A program made the translations under genes and the position numbers. From Tetrahymena thermophila SB210 (lineage: Eukaryota > Ciliophora > Oligohymenophorea > Hymenostomatida > Tetrahymenidae), in assembly GCF_000189635.1 (NCBI RefSeq), contig NW_002476578.1, forward strand, positions 401,942 to 465,941: DNA of 64,000 nt. Direction: 5' to 3'. Positions 28,372 to 40,775 of the stretch are shown piece after piece. Below the pieces are notes generated by a model. It saw only the letters and a list, made by a program, of their open reading frames with translations, had not been told where the DNA came from and did no database searches. Position 1 is the first letter of the stretch. Every line of letters begins with the position of its first letter.

Positions 28372-29925
28372 GATATTTTTAAAATCTAATTAAAATTATC
28401 GGAATGTGTATTGCTTTTGATTTTAAAAATAATCTATATTCACAGTTTAAGCTTATTTGTTCTAAAACTATAAAAAATATAAACTTAAAATATTCTAAAT
28501 ATATAAAAAGTTGTAAAAGTAAACTAGTATATTTACATTTTCTATTAACATAACTCTTTATTATTAAAAATGTATAAGAAGTATAAATAATATTTAAATT
28601 TATTCAAAAAATGTAATATTACTTATTGAATTTACAAATAGATTTAGAGATAGGAAAATAAGTAAGCTTAACATTTTAATTAAATAAAATTATATATACT
28701 TACAATCAAAATATTTAGTCTAGATTAATCTATTTACTAATATTAAACTTGTTAGTTCTATAAAAAATAGGAATATTAATGGCCTATTATTTTTGAGTGC
28801 AGACAATCTCATACTGAATACCATAAACATGTTAAAATATAAATTGCGTTATAAATTACGTATTTATTTGATGATATTGTTTCATTTCTTTATTATATTT
28901 CAAATATCATAAATAGTAAAATATTTATTTTTTTAAACTGTTAAAACTTATTTCCCCCTTTTATCATTTAAACTTGAAAAATATTTTAATTTAAGTTAAA
29001 CTTTAATTATGATTCATATTTATAAATAAAATATAATATAATACTCTATCTTAAAAAAATATTGTTTTATATTTGAAAATATATTCAATTATCAAATATT
29101 AATTGACTAAATAATAATTAAAAAATTCTTTACAATATTCCTTAAAAAATACCTTAGTTTTTTAAACAAAAATACATTTTAAGAAAATTGAAAATATCCT
29201 AGATACTTAAATTAATTTTTTTTACCATTTAAGATACTGTTAGCCAATAAAAAGGACTAGAATTTAGAGAAAAGGTATTAAATATTAATTGTTTTACTTA
29301 ATTTATAAAACATAAATAGAATGTGTTAAAAAATGATTTAGGCTTATTTTACAAATAATTAATGGTTTTTAAGTATTTTAAACAAAATGAAAAATATCTT
29401 TTTAGTTTGTGGTGATTAATAATTATTTATATGGATTCGATTAAATTTGCTTTACATCAAACAAATTGGATAAAATTAAATGATTTTGAATCATTGATTT
29501 AAGTTTGTATTTTAATAGCATTAATAATTTTAGTATGATTTATATAATTTCAATTTTTATTAATCCAGTAAATATTTAATTAAGATATTAATTTAAACAC
29601 ATCTAATTTTGTAAATATTATACATTATAAAAAATAATTATCTATACAATTAAAGCATTATAAAATATTTTTTATCAATTTAAAATTTATTTTTATTTAA
29701 GAAAATATATATCTATTTATTTTATTACAAAATACTTCCTTTTACCTTGGATAATAAATTTATTAATTTTTCAAAAAAGTATAATCATCACTTATTACGC
29801 TAAGTAAATATAATATGATGTTGTAATTCATCAGAAAAAACTAATCCGTAATTAATTATTCATGCTTTTATGTAAAAGAAAACATATATTTTAAATGTTT
29901 CTCATTTGTTAATAGAACAAACATG

Positions 29926-29933
29926 TATAAAAA
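29926..29933 (+). promoter_or_regulatory. TATA-like box of array copy 5
   Basis: TATAAAAA lies 85 nt before the ATG at 30011, in ATGTATAAAAATAAG, the diverged equivalent of the GTGTATAAAAACAAG word of copies 2 and 3. Confidence 0.5.
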
Positions 29934-30010
29934 TAAGATTTAGATATTCTGTTTTTTAACATAATTTATTATATAAAAAAAAGTTTAAAAAACAAAAGTA
30001 AACTTTAAAA

Positions 30011-33000
30011 ATGAATAAATTTACTATTTTACTGCTATTAGTTGCTTTGTTAGTAAATGCTCATAATACTAACAAATAGGTCGTCAATACTTGTCTACAA
30101 GATGAGATAGATATGAGCGAAATTGTACCTAAAGATTACTTAGAAACCTTTGATGAAAACTATGGAAACAGAAAACTTTAGAGTTCTGAACCTTAGCCTA
30201 TTAGAATAACTCTCGATTTCAAAGAGCTCGATAATCCTAAAAACGGTGAAGGACTTACTCCAAACATTAAGGAATATTTAAAGAAAATTATGTATGCTGC
30301 TCAAACATATTTGAATAAACTCATTAAAGTAATTCCTAGATAAAAACCTATTAAGTATAACTGGAGTGGTGATACATGCTATGATGTTAAGGTTTCAGAG
30401 GAAATAAAGACAGTGGGTATTGATAACTCAGATATACATATTTTCGTCACATATGCTAATCAACCAAACACAACCTATTTAGCAAATGCAAGTAAAAATT
30501 AAATTTTTTTTATACTAAATATTAAAATATTATTTTATAAAAATAGTATGGTGCCAGTTAGATCCTAACCCTAATGTTGGAAGAGTTAAATTTAATATTG
30601 GTACTATGGATATTGATGAATCTTCAACTTAATCTTTTTAAGATAATTTCTCTACTTCTTTACATGAAATTCTCCATATTTTAGGTTTTTCAGGTAGCAG
30701 TGTTTCTTATTGGATTGATCCTGAAACAAATAAACCTTACGGAGGAGCAAATGAATATAAGGTTATGAAAAGAGAAAGAAGATGGGAGGTAGATAATGTA
30801 ATTAAAGTGCTCTCTAAAAATATTTTGAAAGTTTCTAGAGATCACTACAATTGCCCTTCAATAGATGGTATGTATCTTGAAAATTAAGGTGGTGGTGGCT
30901 CTATGGGTTCTCATTGGGAAAGGGATTTACTTGGAAATGAATTTATGACAGGTAGTATTGTTTATGGTGTCTACACTATATCTAAATTTACAGCTGCTCT
31001 TCTCTTAGATACTGGTTATTATGCTGAAATTAATTCTAACCTTCTTATGCCTATTTATTGGGGTAAAAATAAGGGATGTGATTTTTTCAATAAAACTTGT
31101 AATACTGGAAAATATTTCCCTGAGTTCCCAGATGACAGTGTAAAAGAATCTTGCGATTTCTTTTCTTTAGGTATTGGTGGTCTACATAATTATGATTACT
31201 TCTCTTAATGTAAAACTATTTATTCATACTCAAATGCTTATTGCGAATCTGATTAGTTTAAACCTGATGAAAGATTGAGATAAAATACTGGTACCGGTTC
31301 AAGATGCTTTAGATCTAATGCTAATGTCAAAGGAAATGAAGTTTTAGATATGAATGGTAGATGCTTTAAGGCTCAATGTGCAGATGATCTATCTTCTATT
31401 AAAGTTAATGTATGGGGTGATGAATATGTTACTTGCAAATACCCCAATTAAGTCATTAACTTAGCTGATCAAACTAAAACAACTCAAGGTACTATGAAAT
31501 GTCCTCATGATTTTGATTTGTTTTGTAATTTCCCTAAGTCATGCCCCAATAACTGCTCTAACAATGGTGTCTGTAATAATGGTTATTGTGTATGTCTCAA
31601 AGGATATGGTGGTGCTGATTGCTCTAAAAGATGTGGTGAAGGTTAAGTTTGGGATGGTGCTCGTTGTGTTTATAACTGCCCCTCTGGATAATTCAAAAAC
31701 TTTGATAACACTTGTAAGCCCACTTGTCCATACAAATAATATGGAGATCAAGCCACTGGTAGCTGTGTTCTCTGTTCTGTTAATTGTTCAGCATGCTTTG
31801 GTCCTTCATACAATCAATGTTTATCTTGTAATGATGGATACTCGCTTTAAGGAAATTAATGTGTTGATACTACCTGCCACTCTAGCTGTCAATCATGCTC
31901 TGGTCCAAATTCAAATCAATGCACTTCTTGCCCTGCTGGTTAATATTTGGACTCTAGAAAAACTTGCTAACCATGCTAATATCCTTGTGAAAATTGTTTC
32001 AATTCAGCTACTGAGTGTACGACTTGTGGATAAGGATATGAAATGGATAAGTTTATTGGTAAATGTGTATCTATGAATACATGTGATAGCTCTTGTCTTG
32101 AATGCTCAGCTTTTAGAGATCCCACTAAATGCACTTCTTGTAGAGATGGTTAATTCCTAAATAAAGAAGGTAGATGTTAAAAATGTGACGAATCTTGTGC
32201 AACATGTGCTGAAAGAGAAAATAAATGTATAAAATGCGCAGATGGATGGGAATATGATGAATATAATAAAAGATGCCGTATGGATTGTCATGAAAGCTGT
32301 GATACCTGTATAATTCGTAAAGATCCTACAGCTTGTAAAAGATGTGCTTTTAATTATGTTATGCAGAATAATTTATGCGTACCTTGTGATAAAGGATGTT
32401 ATGGATGTACAGATAATCCTAAAAAATGTACAAATTGTGAAAGAGGGTACAAACTAGATTCAAATTATCAAACTTGCATCCCTGTTTGTAAATCTGATGA
32501 ATTCCAAGATAGATAAGGAAGCTGTTAAAAGTGTACATCTCCTTGTGCCACATGCTAATCTTATAGTGACTATTGCAATAGTTGCATAGCTGGTTATACT
32601 TATGATGCATAATATAAATCTTGTAAACCTACAAGAAATTAATGTCATGAAAGTTGTGGATAATGTAATAGATATGATGACCCAAATGCATGTACATCTT
32701 GCAGAGATGGAATGTACTTATAATCTGGAAGATGCTAATACTGTAGTAATAAATGCTAAACTTGCGATAGAGATGCTAATAGTTGTACTTCTTGCAGAAG
32801 GGATGAGTTCTTGTAAAATAAAGAATGCATGAAATGTCATAGTTCTTGTTTAACTTGTGATGGAATTTCAACAAACTGTACTTCTTGTCAAAATGGTTTC
32901 TCAAAAGACCCAAAGACAGGTCTTTGTGTAGACAGTACACCTGTTTGCAAAAGTGATGAATACATGGATAGAAATAATAAATGCTAGAAGTGTAGTTCAC

Positions 33001-34052
33001 CTTGTGCTTCTTGTTTCTACTACCCTAACAGATGTTCTAGCTGTATTTCTGGTTACAAATTGAACAATCAAACATACTAATGCGAATATGATTATCCTAC
33101 ATGCGAAGATGGATAGTTCTTAGATTAGGATAATAAATGTAAGCCTTGTGATTCTTCTTGTGCTACTTGTGATTAAACAAGTAAAAGATGTACAAGTTGC
33201 AAATCTGGCTTTATTCTATCAAGAAACACTTGCTCAGCAGTTAGTTGTTAAGATGGAGCCTTCATGAACTAATAAGGAAGATGCTAAAGATGTAGTGAGT
33301 CTTGTTCTAAGTGTGTAAACTATTAAGATAACTGTACTGAATGTGCTACTGGATATACTTTAGATCCAAGAACTTAAAGATGCATTAAAAACTAAAATAA
33401 TTAGTAATGTCATCCTTCTTGTAAAGAATGTAGCTAACCTAATAATGCTTCTGCCTGCAAATCATGTAACGATGGCCAATATTTAAATAGAGGCTAATGT
33501 CTTCAATGTAATAACTCTTGTTTAACATGTGAGAGGTATTCAGATTTTTGTACTTCATGTTAATAAGGTTATAATCTAGATAGCAACTATGGTAAATGTA
33601 CTCCTGGTTGCAAACAAAGTGAATACTTAGACTACTAAGATAACAAATGTAAGCCATGTACATCTAACTGTGGAAGTTGCGAATACTACCCAGATAGATG
33701 CCTTAGCTGTATTTCAGGATATAAGTATAATAAAGAAGGATATAGCTGCGAAATAGTTTGTTAGCCTGGATAATATGTTGATAGAGATTAGACATGCAAA
33801 CCTTGCTCATCTCCATGTGCAACTTGCGAATATTATGACAACAGATGTTTGAGTTGTGTCTCAGGTTATACTTACAATAACTACTATTGCTAATAGAATT
33901 CAAAGTAAAGTGCAAGAGGCTGTCATGAATCTTGTAATACCTGTACAAAAGCTATGGATCCTCGTTCATGTGATTCCTGTAGAGAAGGATATGAATTAAT
34001 AAATGGAGCTTGCCTAAGAAAGAAAGGCAACTATTCTGGCCCTAAAAATTGA
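30011..34052 (+). CDS. Leishmanolysin-like zinc metalloprotease, secreted, Cys-rich (array copy 5)
   Basis: Exons 30011-30491 and 30547-34052 with a 55-nt intron give 3987 nt, 1328 residues. The signal peptide MNKFTILLLLVALLVNA is a close variant of copies 2 and 3. HEILH is at residues 200-204, followed by HILGFSGSSVSYW. The third His and Met-turn lie in the invariant block at 30903-31208. The Cys-rich part is slightly more diverged than between copies 3 and 4, for example at 32280-32516, where an unusually long stretch of CxxC modules happens to lack TAA/TAG codons. It ends GNYSGPKN-TGA. Upstream DNA matches copies 2 and 3, so it probably shares their regulation. Confidence 0.92.
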
Positions 34053-36735
34053 GATAATTTTTTAATTGTTTTAATTAAGTATTAAAATATATTTTTTACA
34101 TTAAAATTGTTATAGTCTTTAAAACATATTTTGCCTTTAAATAAGAAGATTAAGTATAATATTCTAAGTATATATTATTTTAAAATAAAATGATTTAGTC
34201 ATTAATCCCTATTTTATTTAATCAAAATTGAAATAAAATCATATTTCTCAAATAATATATTTGTAATTAAATTAAAAATATATTTAATATTCTCAAAAAA
34301 TTAACCATAAATTGAAAATATAAAGTGATAGATAGATCAAACACAATTTAAATATGGGGCATGAAATTTTTTATCAAATACGATATTATTAAATAATAAA
34401 TAAATGAGAGAGGAAGAAAAGAATATAAATAATGAAATTAAAAATTACATTTATTATAGCAAAAGAAAATTAACATCTTTATCGTTATGCCAAATATTTA
34501 GTTTTATATCTTGACATTTATAAAATTTTATAGCTTAAGTAATTAATGATCAAGTACAAAGTAGATCCATCAATATTATATATTGTTGCTTAAACTTATC
34601 ATTATTTTGAAACCAATAAACTTATTTATATATAAAATAGTCCTAATTACTTACTATACATCATGTTAAATTAAATCAAGCTGATTATCTTAGATGTAAC
34701 TAAAAATTAAGATTTATCGTGGAATCTGAAATACATTTAAAAGAATAATATTTGCAAATTTTTAAAAATAGTAAGTTATGAAAATAGTTGGACTATGTTA
34801 AGTTTGATGATTTATTTTAGAGAAAAGCTCAATGTTAACATAAATTTGGTTATGAACTTAAGTAATAAATTTGTGCATTAAAAAAAATCTTAGACTGAAG
34901 GAACAAGTTTAAAATTAATGTTTATTAATTTATTTTGATAATCTGAGATAATAAATATAACATTAGAAGACATTACAAATAATATAAAAAATCTTTTAAA
35001 AGATTTCTCATAAATGAATCCACATTTAATTTAGATTTGATGTTTTTATTTTTAAAAATTAAGCATTTCTTGATTTAATATTAACTTTTATATAATTTAT
35101 TAAAATATATTACTATTAATACCTTAATAATAAGGTTTGAATTATACTTAGAATATTTTATATTTTAAACTCTAAGAATTTTTTAATTTAATTTTAAACA
35201 TAATAAAACTAAAATTAGAAAAAGTGAATAATGAACCTTAGTCTATAAATAGAGTCAGATTGTAACAATATATAGTATCATAGAACACATAAATGTTTAA
35301 TAAATGAAGAAAAATATATATATATATAATTTATCAAAAGATCAATGGAAATAAACTAGTTGAATTTAATTTTCAAAATTACTATTTATAGACCCAGCTT
35401 GATTAAATTATTATCATCATTAATTAAATTTAACTAATTTAAATAACATTTTAGCTTTATATTCTATTTATTAAAAAAATATTCTTTTTAATTTTTAAAA
35501 ATGTATTTATTATATAAATAGAATATTTATGAGTCTATTACATAACAAGATTGTTTAATTAACTTTAAATTGAATATTCAAATGAAAATTTAAATATTAT
35601 AAATTTATAAAATTCTATTTGGAATTTTGGTAAGATTGGCATATATTTTTTGCTTCATTAATATAAAGTTAATGATTCTAGACCTAATACTTAAATTAAT
35701 AATATTTTTAGTAATATCTAATTAATTCTTTTTAGGTTACTAGATTCAGTACAGTTTATAAAAAATAAATAAAATAATATCCACTAGGTTTTATCTTGTT
35801 TCAAATAATTGTAAATATAAATTCTGATTAAATTTAAGTACTATTATATTATTGAGCTAGTAATAAATATTGTTCATTTTTTTCTATCTTCAGTCTAATA
35901 AAAATATAAGCAAAGATATTTATACTAAAAATCAATTTTAATTTTTAGCATAATATTTATTTTTATTTTTAAATAATTTAAGGTTAAATATGAAATCAGC
36001 TTTTTAATAAAATTTTCATTTTATTTTTAATATTTTATTTATTTAGTTTTTAGAATTTTAAGTATGATAAATTTCATGATACATCAAAAATTAGTTTTTA
36101 GAAACTTATAGTCTCTAAAAAATAAATTTACTCATTTAAATTTTTAAATTTATCTACAGCTTAAAAATAGAAAATGTAAATTGATAAATTTCAAAAAAAT
36201 ATTGTTTACTGACCATAAATAAATAAATAATTAGCTTTTATCTATTTTTTTATTTAATAATTTTATTTAGATAATTTAATCAAAAGGGATTTAGTTTTTG
36301 GATTATTTGGCTTTTATTTATTACTTATTATAACTAGTATGATAAATTTAATTAATATTCATAATAATTGTGATTTATATTTTTCTAAGTTGTAACACCT
36401 TTTTAAATATATTAAAATAAATTGATAAAATATAAATTTTAAAAATAAATATAATGTTAATTCAAAATTATTTTAAAAAGAATTCTGTCCATTACCTTAA
36501 AATAGCATTTATTTTAAAATTTATATTCTTTAATTTAAAATTTTTGTATTGAACAATCTCTTATTGATTTATTAAAACCTTAAGTTATAGTAATTAATAA
36601 AAATAAATAAAATAAAAGTAACCTTCATTATTTTATAGCTTATATAGCAAAGAAATCAAGCTTTAATTACTAAATATTTTATAATATTTAATGAAAAATT
36701 TAAAAGTAAAAATTTTAATGTAAATAATTTTGAAA
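34053..36735. other. AT-rich spacer 5
   Basis: The first ~460 bases match the 3' flank of copy 2, including the short frame at 34404. From about 34540 to 36735 I see no repeat blocks, no TTAGGG-type or tRNA-like signal and no open frame. Before the next gene, TTTATAATATTTAATG at about 60 nt is the only TATA-like candidate. Confidence 0.65.
34404..34490 (+). other. Short conserved open frame, partner of the one at 11701
   Basis: Begins MREEEKN and keeps the KRK ending of the frame at 11701, then continues through a Leu codon where the other copy has TGA (TSLSLCQ follows). The conserved word ATGAGAGAGGAAGAAAAGAA is identical in both. Interpreted as a duplicated relic; a real product is not shown. 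The end given is approximate. Confidence 0.28.
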
Positions 36736-39700
36736 ATGAACAAATCTGCTATATTAATGCTTTATACTATCTTCATAGTATATGCATAAAATGTTAATAA
36801 ATAAGAAGCAGTGAACTCTTGTTTATAAGATGAAATAGATTTAAGTGAAATGGTTCCCAAGGATTATTTAGAAACCTTTGAAGAGAAATATGGAAACAGG
36901 ATACTTAAAAGTTATGAACCTTAACCAATTAGAATTACTCTAGATTTCTATGAGCTTGAAAATCCTCTAAATGGTGATGGAATGACTCCTAGTAAAAAGG
37001 AATACTTAAAAAAAATCATGTATGCTGCTCAAATATATTTAACTAAGCTAATCAAAGTTTATCCAAGACAAGGACCTCTTAAATATATTTGGGATAATGA
37101 AAATTGTTATGATATTAAAATCCCGTAGTACATAAAAAAAATAGGTGTTGAGAATTCTGATTTACATATATTTGTTACATACTCAAATTTACCTAAATCC
37201 TAGACTTTAGCAAATGCAAGTAAGCTTTATTATGTAAAAATTTTAATTAACAATTTTTTAATCTTTGAATAGTCTGGTGTTAGTTAGATCCCTAGCCAAA
37301 TGTTGGAAGAGTCCTATTTAATATAGGCGCTATGGATATAGATGAATCTTCAACTTAATCCTTCTAAGATAATTTCTCTACTTCACTACATGAAATTTTA
37401 CATATTCTAGGCTTTACAGGTAAAAGCGTCTAATACTGGATCGATCCTGATACAAATAAACCTTATGGAGAAAATAATGTAAGTAAGATTTTGACAAGTG
37501 AAACAAGATGGTAAATAGATAATGTTCTAAAAATATCTTCTAAAAATATTTTAAGAGTCTCTAGAAATCATTATAACTGTCCTTCAATTAATGGTATGTA
37601 TCTAGAAAATTAAGGAGGATCCGGATCTATGGGTTCTCACTGGGAAAGAGATTTACTTTCTAATGAATTCATGACTGCTAGTATTGTTTAACGCATTTAT
37701 TCTATTTCTGAATTTACAGCTGCTTTACTTCTTGATACTGGCTACTATGCTGAAATCAATTCTAATTTTCTCAATCCTATATATTGGGGTAAAAATAAAG
37801 GATGTGATTTTTTTAACAATTCATGTAATACTGCAAAGGACTTACATGAATTCCCAAATAATACTTAAGAATCTTGTGATTTTTACTATGAAGGAATTGG
37901 CAGTCTCTAAAATTATGATGATTTTTCTTAATGTAAAATAATTTATACATATAGAAATGGTTATTGTGATTCATATTAATTTAAACCTGATGAAATTCTA
38001 AGATAAAACACTGGAAAAGGGTCAAAATGTTTCAGATCTAATGCAAACATCAAGGGTCATGAAATTTTAGATATAAAAGGAAGATGCTTTAAAGCTTAAT
38101 GTGCAAATGATTTATCATCTATTAAAGTAAATGTTTGGGATGATGAATATGTAACTTGTAATTATCCTAATCAAGTTATTAACTTAGCTGAATAAACTAA
38201 AACTACTTAAGGTACTATGAGATGTCCTCATGATTTTGACTTATTTTGCAATTTCCCTAAGTCTTGTCCAAATAATTGCTCTAATAGTGGTGTGTGTAAT
38301 AATGGCTATTGTGTTTGCCTCAAAGGATATGCTGGAGCTGATTGCTCTTAAAGATGTCCTGAAGAATATGTCTGGGATAGCAATAGATGTGTTTAAAATT
38401 GTCCACGTGGATAGTTTAAAAATTTAGATAATACATGTAAACCTACTTGTCCTTATAAGTATTATGGAGAAAAATTTACAGGTAACTGTACATTGTGCTC
38501 AGTAAACTGCTCAGCTTGCTTTGGTTCAGCTTCTAATTAATGTCTTTCTTGTAATGATGGCTATTCTCTTTAAGGAAATAAATGTGTTGAAATGATTTGT
38601 TATTCAAGTTGTCAATCGTGCTCAGGACCTAATTCAAACTAATGCACTTCATGTCCAGCTGGAAAATATTTAGATTCTAGAAATACATGTCAACATTGCT
38701 AATCACCTTGTGAAAATTGCTTCAACTCATCTACTGAATGTACTACTTGCAGTTAGGGATACTTTATGGATAGATTTAGTGGAAAATGTGTTTCTGAAAA
38801 TTCTTGTGATAGTTCTTGTCTTGACTGTTCTGCTTTTAGGGATCCTACAAAATGTACTTTATGTCGAGATGGTTTTTTCTTAAACGAATATGGGGAATGC
38901 TAAAAATGTGACTAATCTTGCTCCATCTGTACAATGAGAGGTAATAATTGTATTAAATGTGTTTAAGGTTGGGAATATAGCGCTAGTAAAAAAAGGTGTT
39001 TCTATAACTGCCATGAAAGTTGTGATACATGTACATTAGTTTTAGACCCAAAAGCTTGTATAAGATGTGCTTTTAATCATGTGATGTCAAATAATTAATG
39101 CGTTCCTTGTGATAAAAGCTGCCATGGTTGTACAGAAAATCCTAAAAAATGCAACGAATGCGCAAAAGGATACTATTTAGATTCATATTATGATATATGT
39201 GTACCTACATGTAGATCAGATGAGTTCCAAGATTCAAAAGGGAACTGCTAAAAATGTTAATAACCATGTGCTACTTGCCAATTTTACAGTGATAATTGCA
39301 TTACCTGCTTATCAGGTTATATTTATGATTTTTATTATAAATCTTGCATTCCTACAAATAGTTTTTGTCATGAAACCTGTGATTAATGTAGTAGAAATAA
39401 TGATCCCTACTCATGCACTAAATGTAAAGATGGGATGTATTTGATAAATGGTGAATGCTATTAATGTAGCGGTAAATGTTAAACTTGTGAAAAAAATGCT
39501 TTTTAATGTACTTCTTGCAAATAGAAATAATTTTTAAACAACTATGAATGTCTTTAATGTCACAGTTCTTGCTAAACATGTTTTGGAATTTCAACAAATT
39601 GCACTTCTTGCTAATAAGGTTTCTCAAAAGATCCTTTGACAGGTCTTTGCATAAATAATTTACCTAGATGTAAAAGTAACGAATATTTGGATAAAGATTA

Positions 39701-40775
39701 TCAATGTTAATAATGTGAATTACCTTGCGCTTCTTGCTTCAATTTACCAAATAAATGTTAAAGCTGTATTTCTGGTTATATTTACAATTCTTAAACATTT
39801 TAGTGTTAATAATTTAATCCGGTTTGTTATGAAGGAGAATTCTTGGATTTTGATAATAAATGTAAATATTGTGATCGAATTTGTGCCACTTGTGATATAT
39901 ACAGTAATAGATGCACAAGTTGTAAACATGGCTTTACTCTTTCAAAAAATTCTTGTTATGAAGATAAATGCTAAGATGGATCATTCATTAATTAGTATGG
40001 AAGATGTTAAAAATGTAGCAATTCATGTAGAAAATGTATAAATTATTATGATAACTGCACTGAATGTGCTGATGGATATTCTTATAATATAAGAACATAG
40101 ACATGTGTTATAAATGAAAGCTATTAAAAATGTCATCATACTTGTAAATAATGCAATTAAAGTAATAATGCATTTGCTTGCTAATCATGTTATGATTGTA
40201 ACTATTTAAGCAATGGATAATGCCTTCCATGCAAAAATAATTGTTAGACTTGTGACAGATATTCTGATTTTTGCACTTCGTGTTAAAATGGATTTAAATT
40301 AAACAGAAATTAAGGTAGATGTATCCCAGAATGTAAGTATGGTGAATACTTAGACTAGAGTGTTAATTTATGTAAACAATGTGCATATCCTTGTGAGAGC
40401 TGTGAATTTAATCCAAGTTAGTGTACTAGCTGTATTTAAGGATATAATTATAACAGTAAAAGTTAAAGCTGTACCATTCTTTGCCGACTTGGAGAGTATT
40501 CTGATAGAGGTTTATATTGCAAACCATGCTCGTTTCCTTGTGAGACTTGTGAAGATTATGATGACAAATGCTTAAGTTGTGTTTAAGATTACACTTACAG
40601 CAATTATCAATGTTTAAAAAATTCTAAAACTAATTTAAGATATTGTCATGAATCTTGTAATTCTTGTATTAGAGCAATGGATCCTAATTCATGTGATTCT
40701 TGTAAAGAAGGATACATTTTAATAAATAGAACTTGCCAAAAGAAGAAAGGAAATTATTTTGAACCAAAAAATTGA
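36736..40775 (+). CDS. Leishmanolysin-like zinc metalloprotease, diverged (array copy 6)
   Basis: Exons 36736-37219 (one codon longer than in copies 2-5) and 37273-40775, with a 53-nt intron at the same phase-1 site, give 3987 nt, 1328 residues. The signal peptide is MNKSAILMLYTIFIVYAQ. The zinc site is HEILHILGFTG around residue 201, and the third His lies in MGSHWERDLLSNEFMTAS. Copies 6 and 7 form a sub-pair: both have LSNEFMTA where copies 2-5 have LGNEFMTG, plus shared EGF-module details (CPNNCSNSGVCNNGYC, QRCPEEY/QRCPDEY). More cysteines and lysines have drifted in the tail, but the CxxC spacing is kept. It ends GNYFEPKN-TGA. The gene is intact and probably active as an enzyme. Confidence 0.9.

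Larger units (their letters stand above)
26817..30010. other. AT-rich spacer 4 of the protease array
   Basis: No gene seen in 3.2 kb. It opens with the family 3' flank, in which a 34-bp unit is tandemly doubled (26822-26889). About 27250-27920 matches 13440-14130 of spacer 2. Two conserved 14-bp blocks follow (27944, 28358), and 28630-30010 is the promoter-side block shared with copies 2 and 3. The section 26930-27200 has no match that I noticed. Confidence 0.7.
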
